Below the pieces are notes generated by a model, which made no database searches, was not told the DNA's origin, and saw nothing but the letters and a program-made list of their open reading frames with translations. Of a DNA stretch of 64,000 nucleotides, positions 17,766 through 29,574 are shown piece by piece. The stretch is from Ryuthela nishihirai (Eukaryota; Arthropoda; Arachnida; Araneae; Heptathelidae). The stretch is taken from the NCBI GenBank assembly GCA_038380435.1, contig JAWZYU010000020.1, positions 39,960,307-40,024,306 of the forward strand. Direction: 5' to 3'. The first letter of the stretch is position 1; every line of letters starts with the position of its first letter. A program made the translations under genes and the position numbers.

Positions 17766-20632
17766 TCTGCAGATTCGGGGAACGTGAGGACGTTATAAGA
17801 GCTTATTCTCTTGATGTCCTCATGCAGGAATTCCACCGTTATGACCTAGACATTCTAAGCTTGCAAAAGACCAGATGGCCAGGTAAAGATGAGATACTTA
17901 AAAATAACTTTAAATTTTTCTTTTCAGTCAGGGAGGATGGAAGCATCTCCAAGGTGTAGGTTTGCTTCTTAGCAGACACGTCAGTGATGCTCTACTTGGA
18001 TATGACTGCATTAATGAAAGATTTCTTACAGCAAAATTTAAAACAGAAATTAAAGACTTGAAAGCCATCTATTGTTATGCCCCCACAGAGGACTCTGATG
18101 AGAATGAAAAGGATGTGTTTTACAACCAACTTCAGGACATTTTGAATTCTGTGAAGAATGGAGATATTTCTCTTGTGCGAGGTGACTTCAATGCAAAGTT
18201 GGTACTGACTCTAATCTTTGGGCAGGAGTTTTAGGTCCCTTTGGCATTGGTAGTTCCAATGGCAATGGAGATCATCTCCTACAGGTAAGTAAACTTAATG
18301 TTTTGCGAATAACTAACACATACTACAAACAGCGGGACATTTATAAATATGCATGGGTTTCACCTGATGGGTTGCACAGGAAATGATAGATTATATTTTA
18401 ATTAACAGCAAATGGGCTAGTTCAGTTAAGAATGTCCGATCATACAGGGGAGCCGAAATTGGGTCTGACCATTACCTGGTCAAAATTATTTTACAGCTGA
18501 CGCATAAGAAATGTTTTGCTAAGGTTAAAAAATTAGTTATAACACTGAATGCCTGAAAGATCCAGATACAGCCAAAACATACCACGATAGGTTATTTAGT
18601 TATTATGACAGTCTGATTTGGTTACTGCTGAAGTTGAGAAGAAATGGGATCAGTTTAAACAGGCTTTTCTTGAAACCAACAGTACTGTTTTGGGTAAAAG
18701 AGAATAGAGGAAACAAAATTATTTGAGTGACAAGGCTATGGAACTTATTTCTGAAAGAAGGAAGTACAGTATTAATATGAATCAACACCCTACTAGTCCT
18801 GACAGAAGGCATTACAACGAGCTTAATAAACGTGTAAAGGATCAGTTAACAGCTGATAAGAATCTTTGGCTTGATAGCTTGGCTGAAAAAGCTGAGGAAG
18901 CAGTTAGACAGCACAACAGCATGGGGTTGTACCAGATTATTGATGTTTTATGTGGGAAGAAACAGACACAGGGATTGAGGGATAAATATGGCAAGGTGGT
19001 TGAAGGTGAGGATTCTGCAATGGTTAGGTGGGTGGAGCATTTCAGATAAGTCCTAAATAATGTGATTATTTCTACTCCCATTGTTTGTAATACGGATAGA
19101 TGCATTACTGGCTTTAATGATTGCCCTATGTCACATTCCAGTCACTTTGGCTATATCTAAATTAAAACTGCAAAAATCCCCTGGGGTGGATGAAATCACC
19201 ACTTTAATTCTTAGAGTTGGAAACACTTGTGTTGTCACATGGCTGACTGAATTTTTGAATATTTTTATGATAAAGGTGTTGTTCCTAAGGATTTTACTAG
19301 AGCTATTATTGTCCCAATTTTTAAAAAAGGTGATCGCAGTTCTGATAATTATAGAGGAATTGTTTACTTTCTGTTCCAGGTAAAGTTCTTTGCATGATTA
19401 TATTTAATAGAATTAATAGATAGACAGTGTGGATTAATTTAATAGATGAACAGTGTGGATTCGGAAGTGGTAGGGGATGTATTGATCAAATATTTTCACT
19501 TAGGCAGATTCTTAAGAAATGTTTAGAGTTTCGGAAACCTGTCGTTTCTAGCTTTATAGATTTCAAAAAGGCTTTTGACTCTGTTGATCGACATAATTTG
19601 TGTATGATTGCTAGATCATAGGGAATAACTGATAAGTTTGTTAGTGTAATGAAAGCTCTCTTACAATAACACTGAGTCGTGTGGGAGAGTTGGTAAGGCT
19701 TGTATCGATTGGTTTAGCATTGCTTCTGGTGTTCAACAAGAGTGCATTTTGTCTTCTTTTCTCTTTAGTTTGGTTATTGATTATGTTATGCGAAATTCTT
19801 TGCAAGGGAAAGATTTTAGACTTAAATGGTCCACAGATTTCAAAATTTCTGATTTAGATTATGCAGATGACTTGGCCCTGTTGGCTAATGATCTTGATGA
19901 GATGAATTCTTTCATTAGGGCTGTTCATGAGAATGGTAATAGAGTAGGTTTGGTGATAAACAGAGAAAAAACTAAAATGATGAAAATTGGTCAGACAGAT
20001 AGTGCTTCAGTTGCTTTGAATGGCTGCACTTTTGAGCAAGTGTCTCAGTTTAATTATCTTGGGAGCTATGTAACAGATACTGGTGATGTACGGCATGAGA
20101 TAAATAGAAGATTAGGGATTGCCGCTGAGACTTTTAAGAATACATGAACTCTTGGAAATATAGGCTGTATAATGGTTTGGATCTTTCTAAGGTTAGTTAT
20201 GATAGCGAAATATGGACCTTTGTAAGCAGGATAACAAGAAACTTGATGTCTTTGATTCTAGATGCTTACGTAGTATCTTGGGCATTAGGTGGTTTGACTT
20301 TGTAAGTAATGATGAGGTTAGAAGAAGGAGTCATCAACCTCCTTTGAGCAGCATATTGTGCAGAGAGAGACTGCGTTGGTTTGGCCATGTTGCACGTATA
20401 CATAGTTGTAGATTAGCAAACAGGATTACGGACAGTGTGCCTAAAGGTTTCAGAAAAAGGAGGAGACCTAGGAAGCGATGGGCAGACAATGTCAAGCAGG
20501 ACCTTCCTATAATTGGTCTAGAGTGGCCAAATGCAGCAGCGGTAGCTCAGAACAGACACGTCTGGAGAGGAAAATTACACAGTCTGGTTGGTCCTCCGTA
20601 GCCTAATGGCTGCATGAGGATTTTGTATGTGT
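17766..20632 (+). pseudogene. RTE-like LINE copy 2: endonuclease plus RT, frameshifted
   Basis: This older copy is longer at the 5' end than copy 1. Endonuclease pieces in different frames: GNVRTL (about 17778), LDILSLQKTRWPGKDE (17852-17896), a run with AIYCYAPTED, GDFNAK (about 18181) and GSDHYLV (about 18461). Family members usually have QET where this copy has QKT, so the metal-binding Glu is replaced by Lys. RT pieces follow: linker 18723-19049, KSPGVDEIT, FIDFKKAFDSV (about 19553), YADD (about 19859), and the C-terminal LRSILGIRW and LRWFGHVARI frame to 20601. Several stops and frameshifts break the frame. The tail is (GTAT)n rather than (GAT)n. It was probably full or near full length and is now dead. 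Confidence 0.9.
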
Positions 20633-20756
20633 ATGTATGTACTACAGCTTCCTGAAATGAAGTAGCTAATTCCTTCCTTTCCGAATACTTGGTTAAGCTA
20701 ACCCCGGAACGTGTACTATCTGTAGTAGTAGTATAACGTGTACTAATGTAAAAGTG

Positions 20757-20925
20757 TAAAAATTATCGGACGCCAGCTATTTCACACCCTTTTTCTCCAG
20801 ACTTAACAGTCATCATTTAGATGATGCAGCTGTTCTGTTTCGAAATTAAAGTCATCATTTCGACATTCTCCCTTTCCCAACTCTAGGCTTACAAAGTCAT
20901 CATATCCGATAGTCATGTGCCGATT
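20757..20925 (+). repeat. Continuation of the CCAGCTGTTC satellite
   Basis: CGCCAGCTATTTCAC, CTCCAGACTTAACAGTCATC and TTTCGACATTC match the units at 15.2-16.3 kb. This supports insertion of the LINE block into a pre-existing array. Confidence 0.6.
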
Positions 20926-21210
20926 TCTTGGCTCAAGAATATTGCCAATGGCGGCAAAACTAAGATAGTTACAAATGTTGCGAATTCTTAAGAAAAATGT
21001 CAGTGTATATTGCACCGTTTCTTAAGTCTTAAAATTTATTACTTTTGCTTCATATATGTCACGCGTTAGCTAACAAATTTGACCACCCCTACCAAAATGA
21101 AGCTTCTCAATCGATGGGTTAAAGAATTATCCAATTTTGCGGCACATAAGAAGCACACTTTTTTCAAAAAAAAAATCCTTCATCCAAATGAGAAGTTGCA
21201 GGTACAGGCT

Positions 21211-21612
21211 TTTTGGGTTGGATTGTTTTACCTGTGAGCGGCACTTTCTCTTTCTTTGCATACCATGGGCTAAATGGCCAAGTCACGAGGACCCCGAAAG
21301 CTCAGAGAAGGTTGGGGACCCACTGGAACATCTGTTGGGAGACAGATGGTAGCCTCCAGTCAAGGCCATCCAGCGTGTTCTTTAATGTGCACAGGGTATG
21401 TCTCTCCCGCACAGGAGGTTACGACTTAACGTCCCATCCGACGGACGGCGGCCTTTCCAAGCCCTTCGGTGTCCCCTATACCGACCGTGGGCAGTGCGGG
21501 GAATTTTGCGGAGATAAATCTCAACGCTGACCCAACTGGGATTCGAACCTGGGAACTACAGATAACGAGCCTGGCGCACTACCGACTGAGCCACCCGCAT
21601 CCGCCCGCCCGG
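21211..21612 (-). mobile_element. SINE-A copy 9, full length with duplication
   Basis: Antisense copy with tail complement TTGGGTTGGATTGTTTTACC and a head ending CCGACTGAGCCACCCGC. The flanking repeat is AGGTACAGGCT (21200-21210) and AGGTGCAGGCT (21613-21623), differing by one transition. Confidence 0.93.
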
Positions 21613-21629
21613 AGGTGCAGGCTCTTGTG

Positions 21630-22320
21630 TGAAGCTACAGTCGTCTTTAGGCTAATGAATCCCCTTGAACAACACCAACATCCATGACCATTGTTGCATA
21701 GCAACGATGTGGATGGGTTTTCGTTACGCTAAACACATAAATGATCATTCAATACAACTTTTGATCTCTCATTAATTTATTTGTCGCATTATAAAATGTG
21801 GGATAAACTGTAATTTTCGATAGAAAATCTCAAATCACCATTTTCTAGATATCGTGATCTTTTTACTGAGCATCGTGTATCGATATTCCATAGAAAAGAC
21901 CCTCCCCCACGGAGAGTGAAGAATCGTATACTTAGATATGAATTTTATATTTTATACAAAATATTTGGAAAGTTCCTTTTTCTACTATTGCACAAACTTG
22001 ATGTTTTCTGTCATGTGTTACTATGTTTACCTACCAGAATTATAACAGAAGATATATTCCATTTACATAGGCTTACTGTGTCATGTCCATATCAATAGGT
22101 GAAAAGATTAAATGCTTAAATAGATTAAAAAGTAAATATATGCCGCAAAATACCATAATGAGGAAAATATGAAAATTGAAAAAGATATCGTGTAAATTGA
22201 GTAAGTGATATAAAATCCAGTTTAGGTAAAGAATCACAGAACAACTCTAGAAAAGTAAGTTTGATGCTTTTTTTTTCTTATCTGCAGAAGTACTCTAACT
22301 TCCTCAGTTCGAAACTTTAC
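21630..22320. other. No feature seen
   Basis: AT-rich sequence without a supported gene or repeat family. Confidence 0.45.
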
Positions 22321-22437
22321 AGCCTTGAGTAAATGTTCTTCGCGGAATGATTCATGAAAGATTAGATAACCCTATAAACAGTTCAGAAAGATTCGCAATT
22401 TGTGAACTCTTCAAGAAGATTTTGTAACAATCTAAAA

Positions 22438-23250
22438 CAGTGATTCTCAACCTTTTACGCTTCACGTACAGTCGCCCAAAAAAGTGTCCGAACGCTTTGG
22501 TTGATTACACAATTCAGAAAAAATATCTGACAACGATTTTTTTTAATTAGTGATCTAGCAACCTTCGTGTACAGTATACGAAGGTTGCCAGATCACTAAT
22601 TTCTAAAAAAATCGTTGCTAGATATTTTTTCTGAATTCTTGTAATTCTGTAATCAACCATAACGTTCGGATACTTTTTTGAGCGACTGTACCCCCTGGAA
22701 ATGTGTACGCAACTGGTGTACCTCTTGTATAGATAGATAAAACTATAGTTATAGTATAACAATGGGAATAAAATAAAACATATATATCAGTGGTTCTCAA
22801 CCTTTTATGCTTCACGTATCCCCTGGAAATGTGTATGTAACTGGCGTACCCTTGTATAGATAGATAAAAGTATAGTTATAGTATAACAATGGGAATAAAA
22901 TAAAACTTATATATATATATACACATTACATTTGTATTCATAAATTACATATATCGATAAACACAAAAAATGACATAAACAATTTAACAAATCTTATAAA
23001 ATTATATATATTTTATTGGGTAATCAGTGAAATGGTTGCGCTTGTTTACGCTTCACAGTTCATCAATGGTTGGGGATATCTTGCTAAGGTAGAGTCGCAA
23101 GTCATCTTCAACATCCAGACTGTTCCTATATTTTTTAAAGCAGTTAAAGATGAAAACCTAGTAGCAGTGTTGCCAACTTAGCGACTTTGTTACTAGATCT
23201 GATCAATTTTGAGCTCTCACGGCGTACCCCACGTTGAGAACCCCTACTCT
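22438..23250. mobile_element. hAT-like non-autonomous element, internally duplicated
   Basis: The left end is CAGTGATTCTCAACCTTTTA and a second left end, CAGTGGTTCTCAACCTTTTA, starts at about 22789. The right end is CACGTTGAGAACCCCTA. Flanks ATCTAAAA and CTCTAGAA may be a decayed 8-bp duplication. The first left half carries a Tc1-like MITE. No transposase frame is visible. The element resembles 4.9-5.03 kb. Confidence 0.75.
22469..22688. mobile_element. Tc1-like palindromic MITE in the hAT element, TA duplication
   Basis: The 220-bp fold-back element starts CAGTCGCCCAAAAAAGTGTC and ends with the complement of CAGTCGCTCAAAAAAGTATC. TA lies at 22467-22468 and 22689-22690. The duplicated half of the host element has an empty site (TTCACGTATCCCCTGG), which confirms the insertion. 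Related copies lie at 54.8-55.4 kb. Confidence 0.92.
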
Positions 23251-23769
23251 AGAAGCTTCAAGCTGATTTTGCTAACACCGTAAATACTAAAAGAAAGATT
23301 TGCAATACTGTGAACACTTCTCAGGAAAGTTTTTTAACCTTGAGAAAGACATTGTAATATTTTTTAACCTTCAGGAAGACTATATAACAATGGTAAACCA
23401 ACACATCAGGATGGACTTTGTACCTTGTGAACATTTTAAGTGTTTTTGTGAACACTAGGAATTTATAACTTCAGGAAATTTTTGCAAACCCATGAAAACT
23501 TGAGAAAGCGTTTGTCACCATGTGAACACAAAACAATTTGTAACCTTGTAAACATTTCGCAAAAACTTTGCAAGCTATGGACACTACAGAAAGTTTTGTA
23601 ACCTCGTGAATAATCCTCGAAAATTTTGAAATCCTATGAGCGATTCAGGACACCTTTGTAACCAAGTGAGCACCGCAAGAAGTTCTGTAACCTTGTGAAC
23701 AGTTCAAGAGCATTTTGAAGTCCGCTGAACTATTCAGAAAAGTTTTGTAACCCTGTGAACACTATACTG

Positions 23770-24156
23770 AGTTGGGTTGTTTTACCTCTGAGCGGCACTT
23801 TTTTGCTCACCATGGGTTAAATGGCCAGGTCACATGGTCCCGAAGGCTCAGAAAAGGTTGGGGGAGGGAACCCACTGGAACAGCTGTTGGTATACAGATG
23901 GTAGCCTCCCGTCAAGGCCATCCACGTGTTCTTTTACGTGCACAGGGTATGGCTCTCCCGCACACGAGGCACACGAGGCGCAACATCCCATTCGACTGAC
24001 GGCGGCCTTTACAAGCCCACCGGTGTCCCCTACTGACCGTGGTCAGGGCGGGGAATTTTGCAGAGATAAATCTCAACGCTGACCCAGCTGGGACTCGAAC
24101 CTGGGAACTACAGATTACGAGCCTGGCGCGCTACCGACTGAGCCACCCTCGCCCCT
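23770..24156 (-). mobile_element. SINE-A copy 10, full length with 10-bp duplication
   Basis: 387 bp, antisense, from GTTGGGTTGTTTTACCTC to GAGCCACCCTCGCCCC. The duplication CACTATACTG lies at 23760-23769 and 24157-24166. It is inserted in the short-period array. Confidence 0.96.
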
Positions 24157-24169
24157 CACTATACTGGGA

Positions 24170-25370
24170 CATTCAATTCAATTCTCCTTCGACCTTCTCA
24201 TCAATGAATTCCTAATCAAAAATACATTAAATGACTAATAATTGTCTATTAGAAACCAACAATAACCAGATTAGGCAATGCCAGAATAACAACTTTGACA
24301 GACAATCCCTTTTCATTGCAACTAAAAAGGGTGAAGTTCGTCTGAAAAGCAAATGAAATATTATCAAATACATAAAACGCATTATAACTCAAACTAATCT
24401 TGGCGTAGACATGTTGAAAACGAGATTTTTTTTTTTGGAAAAAAAATGCTTCGAAATTTGATGATGTTTCAAGCTAAATTTCATTACAAATCAACCAGTG
24501 GTAGATCACTTGCTTGTTGCAATAGGAATCTCTGGGACTAGGACTCAAAATGCCAATGGTTAGAATTGATACTGTTCTATTAGTAAACCTACATAATAAC
24601 TTTTACATCATAAAAAATACTTAAGTTAGCAGCAGAAACATTCCGTTTCCTTCTACCTTACTCCATTTTTACATCCACGTAACGAGATTAAACATTCAGC
24701 TCAATAAAGTTTTTAACCATATCGCCATTTCGATCATTTTGCCATTTCATTCAGTAAAGCTACTCACGGAAAACTATTTGTGATCACCAAAAAGGCACTT
24801 AATACAAAATATTTCCACATTTGTCTTGAGATACGCCTTTTACACACTCTCACACAAGTCCTCGTAACATCTGCTAAAGCTCTAACTTCCGCTAATGCCG
24901 TGCCTCCGACACAATAGCAGAATCTTTCTATTTCAGCCAAACAAAAGAGCAACCTCTTAATATTTTTCCCCTTTTCATCTCTTTGCCTTATTCTCGCTGA
25001 TAATTAATAATCCTTCTTCATTTCGTGAAGTATCTGCCAGTTAATTCACTAGAGTGCAACTTTCGACACAATAGTAGCTCGCCTGAAGCCTAATTTGACT
25101 GTCATCCTAGTTTCTTTTTCTTGGTGGGGCCCATCCCTGTTAAGAACTTCCCTTTTAATCCCAACGTTATTTATTGCTGCTTCCTTGTCATCAGAAAAAT
25201 GAATGGGTCTATCTTTATCGCAATGATGAGCTCCAATGTAGTATTAAACTAAATCCTCCTGATCTCATTTACTTTTGGTTTTTACTCTTTTTTCCTCTGA
25301 CGCTCAAAGAAATTTATTGGCTCTTTTTAGAATATATATTATATACTTTCTTTTCTTTTCGATTTTTGCC
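24170..25370. other. No feature seen
   Basis: AT-rich single-copy-looking DNA. Short frames here have no recognised domains. Confidence 0.45.
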
Positions 25371-25374
25371 TGAA

Positions 25375-25588
25375 AATAAAAAATAAATTACCCCTTAAGC
25401 ATCTGCTGGCCAGCGAAGTCTGAGAGGTTCCTATCAGTATAATACGTTTCAGAAAAGGAGTTCTCACACCTTCTCTTAAGGAGAGAACACATATCTAGAA
25501 AGAACATTGTAAAAAAATTCATATCCTATCTCCGGCTCAAACTCGGATATTGATCAGTAGATAAGTCCGCTAATTACTCGGCCACCAC
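25375..25588 (-). mobile_element. SINE-B copy 3 (old)
   Basis: Diverged antisense copy: tail complement AAAATAAATTACCCCTTAAG, body CATCTGCTGGCCAGCG, box B complement CCGGCTCAAACTCGG and box A complement GCTAATTACTCGGCCAC. Confidence 0.82.
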
Positions 25589-25599
25589 ATTTAAAATAA

Positions 25600-26780
25600 T
25601 TTACTCCTTCCAAACCGCCCTATTCAATTTTACTCCTTTTCTGTCTTTCCTTTGTGTCACCCTTTTGTTTCTGCTGCTTCATCTTCCTATATTTCCTCTT
25701 TTTCTCTTCTGCTGCTTCACCTCCCAGTGTTTCTTTACTCTTTTTCCATTTCTCTTCATCCTTTTATTCCTTCCGGTTTTCCTTATATTTGTTAACTTTT
25801 CCTTTTTTCTTTCTTACTTTTCCACTCTTTCACATTCTTATGTCTCTTCCCTTTTATCTTACACTCCTTCACTTTTCTTGTTTCTTTCTTACCTTTCTAC
25901 TCTTTCCCTTCCTATGCTTCTTCTCTTTTTCCATCTACCTTTCATTTCCCTTTGTTCTTTCATTTCCTTGAATGAATGGAATATCTGTTACATTAATTTA
26001 CCTTCCAATGTTTCCTCCCTTTTTCCATAACCTTTTCATCTTCCAATATTTCTTCCTTCCCCTTCTACTATTTCTCCTTCCTATGTTTCTTCCCTTTCTC
26101 CACTGACTTCTTCATCTTCCTTTACTTTCCTTTTTATTATTTCTCCTTGCTATAGTTTTTCCCTTTCTCCTTCTGCTCCTTCTGCTCCTTCGTCTTCCTA
26201 TGTTTTTTTCCTACTTCCCTACTACTTCTTCATCTTCCTATGTTTTTTTCCTACTTCCCTACTACTTCTTCATATTCTCATTTTTCTTCCCTTCTTCCCT
26301 GCTATTTCTTCATATTCTCATTCTTCTTCCCTTCTTCCCTGCTACTTCTTCATATTCTCAATCTTCTTCCCTTCTTCCCTACTACTTCTTCATATTCTCA
26401 TTCTTCTTCCCTTCTTCCCTGCTACTTCTTCATATTCTGATTCTTCTTCCTTTGCCTTCTATTCTTTCATCTTCTTATGTTTCTTCGCTTTTTATCTTCT
26501 ACCCTTTCATCTTCCTGTATGTATGTTATTGACTAGTTCGTTTAACTTTCACCTCCTTACACTAATGCTAAAATTTTCCGTCTTCCTTTTTTCATTCTTT
26601 TCGTTTTCATCATACCTCTGTCATCATTCGTTAAAAATCATCACTCCAAAAGACTAATATAATATCTTCAATTTTTCTCCGAGTCATCCTTCTCTTTTTT
26701 TTTCCTTGAATCCTCACTTACTTTCAGTGTCCGTTGCATCTCCTCTACTTCTCGCCTTTCCTCTGTCTCTTCCACCTTCT
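25600..26780 (+). repeat. Pyrimidine-rich (TTCC/TTC) low-complexity tract
   Basis: This is over 1 kb of strongly C/T-biased top strand. The long Phe/Ser/Leu-rich frames across it are compositional. A 40-bp tandem repeat is embedded at 26191-26450. Confidence 0.9.
26191..26450 (+). repeat. 40-bp tandem repeat, about 6 units
   Basis: The unit pairs CTTCTTCCCTGCTACTTCTT with CATATTCTCATTCTTCTTCC. Successive units start 40 bases apart, with little divergence. Confidence 0.88.
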
Positions 26781-26784
26781 CCTT

Positions 26785-27280
26785 TCTGCTTTCATGCAAT
26801 TATAATTACAATAAATTTTGGCTTGCAGTAAAAATAATTATGAAGTACATGATACGCTGCTCAGTATTTGAGAAGAAGAAAAATCCCACCACTTCATGCA
26901 TCGGAATTAAATTCCGAACCTGATGATTGCAACATTACAGATGTGATTGATTCAGTCTCTTGGGCTATAAGGCTCATTTCCTGGTAAGTATTTCTCTTGC
27001 TCGGACTCAACCGTATCAGGATTGATATTTCTCCATCTCATCGTCAGTCAGACATGAGAACGATGGACTCGTAAAGCTCTTCACTTCTCGGATTGGTTTT
27101 TCTGTGCTGCATACAGGAAAATCACCCTTGTTCACACTGAACACCCACTTACACAGAAAATTAACAGTTCATCACGCGGTCCTTTGTCCATTCCTGTCTA
27201 TAACCCATCTTCATCATCTTATTAATTAGCCCATTGTGCAGCAAACATCCTTTTCGAGGTTAAAATCCCATTAACCATAG
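26785..27280. other. No feature seen
   Basis: No gene or repeat family was recognised here. Confidence 0.45.
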
Positions 27281-27284
27281 TATT

Positions 27285-27790
27285 TTTGGATTGTTTTACC
27301 ATAATGCCGCTTTTTGAAAAATGACCTAAATGGTTAGGTAACAAAGGCCCTAACGTTTCAGAGTTGGGTAGAGGATGTGCATCCACTGAAGAGAAGTTAG
27401 GAAACTGACGAAAGCCTTTCACAAAAGACATCCAGAGTATTCTTTAACGTGCACAGTGTATGGCTTTCCCGTATACAAAACCACAGCTTAATTTCCCATC
27501 TGAAAGACTTTTTCCAAGGCCATATGTCTTAAGTATACGCTCCTTTATATTAATAATAAAAGGTGGTCATTAAATAATTATGCACCTGAAAGTTTAAACA
27601 TAGCCTTCGTGATATTAGTTATTTCAACATAGTATTTACTTTAAGTATATGCTCCTTTTTCCAAGCCCCCTTTCTCATCGTAGGTCAAGAGAGGGATTAG
27701 CAGAGGAAATCTCAAAGCATGCACAATGAAGATTGAAAAAAAGGACATCAGGTCATGAATTTGGTGCTACCAACTCAGCTACCTCCTATT
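27285..27790 (-). mobile_element. SINE-A copy 11 (very old), interrupted
   Basis: Strongly decayed antisense copy: TTGGATTGTTTTACC, TTCTTTAACGTGCACAGTG, CAAGGCCATATG, then after an insertion the part CCAAGCCCCCTTTCTCATC and the head CCAACTCAGCTACC. A 90-100 bp AT-rich element interrupts it. Confidence 0.8.
27546..27640 (-). mobile_element. Short AT-rich retroelement-like insertion with ~17-bp duplication
   Basis: The flanks repeat TTAAGTATACGCTCCTTT / TTAAGTATATGCTCCTTT (about 27528 and 27642). The core TTAAATAATTATGCACCTGA recurs at about 29495 (CTAAATAATTATGCACCTGA). A long duplication and a simple TTA-rich end suggest a 5'-truncated LINE 3' end inserted on the minus strand. Confidence 0.65.
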
Positions 27791-27794
27791 TTAC

Positions 27795-29050
27795 TAATGA
27801 GTTCATATTTACTACCCTGCTACATTCAAAATTAAAATTCGCAATATTATGCTGAAACAAGAATATTGACCTTTAAAATAAAGAAGTCCATTATTAAAAA
27901 AAGTTCAGCATCCACTGGAACATAAATTATTTGTCGTATTCTTAAATAGCCTCAGTAAGCATCTTCTATTTAAATATATGTCTAATGCTAGTTTTAAAGA
28001 CAATTGGTAAGACCATAGGCAGAAAGTATCCCTTTCATCTACACTACTATTCTTGGAATAATTTAAAAGCACTTGAAGGAAACAAATTTTAAAAACTACT
28101 TTTCAACATCATATAAATTTCCTGTGATTAACTTAATCTATACTGATTAATCTTTTGATTCTTCAACTAATCAATCACCAGCAGCTCTTTAGTCTCTTAA
28201 TGACCATGATTTCGAAACTAGAAATTTATTCTTTTTAAAAATATCTTAATAACACACTTTTATTAATGCTGCATTGTTACGATCATTAAAATTTGCAAAA
28301 AAAAAAAGATTGTTATTCTGTTTAATTCTGCTTTTGCACTCTTTTCCATAAAACAAAATTTTGAAGATTCGTATAATGCTTTGTTTATTCAAGAAATCTT
28401 GGACACTTACTCCAAACATGTTAAGAAAAGAAACAATTTTGTCTTTCAATGAGTTCCAAGTCATGCAACTTTGCAGTCCAATGATATGTTGCCATTAAGG
28501 CTAAGGAAGCACTTAAAGGACAAAATTGCCAAATCACTTCAAATTTTTCAACAGTCAGATGAAAAATTTAAATATGCGGAAAAGAGAATCTTTGACTTCT
28601 CCTCATTCATGAAATTCAACCACAGATTCTTTGTAAATCATCCTCTCTTTCCCAAAAAAGAAGCATCATTTCAAAAAATTTCATGATCCTAAAAGGAACA
28701 TAAACGGAATCAGAACTGAAGATTGCATTTCAAGAACAAGCGTTTTAAATTGAAAAAAAGCAGGTAACAACTTATGTGAGTATCGAAATTCTAAGAAAAG
28801 TATTAACCAATGTTTATTGATTTGTCGAAAATTTAATATAGAAATGTAGAATTCTTTTCAGTTCTTTAAAAATATTGGAATACAGGAATTGAACATGAAT
28901 TCGATTTTGCAAAATAAAAATAAATACTCCTAATAATTACAGATTTCTTTGAAAATTTTTAAGGGATTGTAACCAAATTTTACAGGTTTTTAGGGGGTTT
29001 TATTTCTGAATTTGTTTGATGAGAAAGAGGAATTTTTTTCGCCAAACCAG
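27795..29050. other. AT-rich DNA, no gene supported
   Basis: Short frames at 28246-28464 (-) and 28471-28686 (+) show no recognisable domain. Confidence 0.4.
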
Positions 29051-29054
29051 CTTT

Positions 29055-29323
29055 AAAATTCACGGGGCCCAGTGTAAGGAGGGGGCATCATACTTTTAAA
29101 AAAATATTATATAACTACGATAATTATCAAAACATTGGCAACAATTATTAGTAGAAAATTTTTATTTCAAAAATGAGCTTTTCCTGTCAGTATGACATTG
29201 TTGAATATTTTTTTAAAGAAATTGCTTTTCACAATTTATGCATTTCATAAGTATTGAAATGTTTTTAGAGTGCGGGGCCCGGTTCAGCACGAGGATTTCA
29301 CCGCCATCAAATCGACCCTGAGT
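29055..29323. mobile_element. Possible decayed hAT-like element
   Basis: Ends could be CAGCTTTAAAATTCACGGGG at the left and, read from the right, CAGGGTCGATTTGATGGCGG. GGGGCCC occurs near both ends. No matching 8-bp duplication is visible, so the call is weak. Confidence 0.35.
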
Positions 29324-29489
29324 GTTATTTCCTGGTTTGATCAAATAAAATCTTTCTATTGTAATCTGTTAAGTTTTTTAAACGCGAATGAACTCAAATA
29401 TATATAGAAAAACTGAAAGTGTAACTGCGAAAAGCTAAACTTCAAAGAATTTCTAGAGTAAATTTTTGAATTTCCAGTTTTAGAGGAGG

Positions 29490-29570
29490 TGACTAAATAA
29501 TTATGCACCTGAAAGTTAAAACGTACCTTTTGTGATACAGGTTATTTCAACGTAACTCCTGTTTCAACAG
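29490..29570. repeat. Second copy of the ATTATGCACCTGAAAG element
   Basis: GACTAAATAATTATGCACC and GGTTATTTCAACGTA align with the insertion at 27546-27640. Confidence 0.6.
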
Positions 29571-29574
29571 CATC

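Larger units (their letters stand above)
22320..23760 (+). repeat. Degenerate ~35-40 bp array, interrupted by a hAT element
   Basis: Phrases such as AGTTTTGTAACCTTGTGAAC and TTCAGAAAGATT recur every 35-40 bases at 22.32-22.44 kb and again at 23.25-23.76 kb. The hAT-like element lies between them. Confidence 0.75.

Noticed and set aside
25654..26532. Long Phe/Ser/Leu-rich frames resembling membrane proteins
   Set aside because: They lie in a pyrimidine-rich low-complexity tract, are open in more than one frame, and consist partly of a 40-bp tandem repeat.
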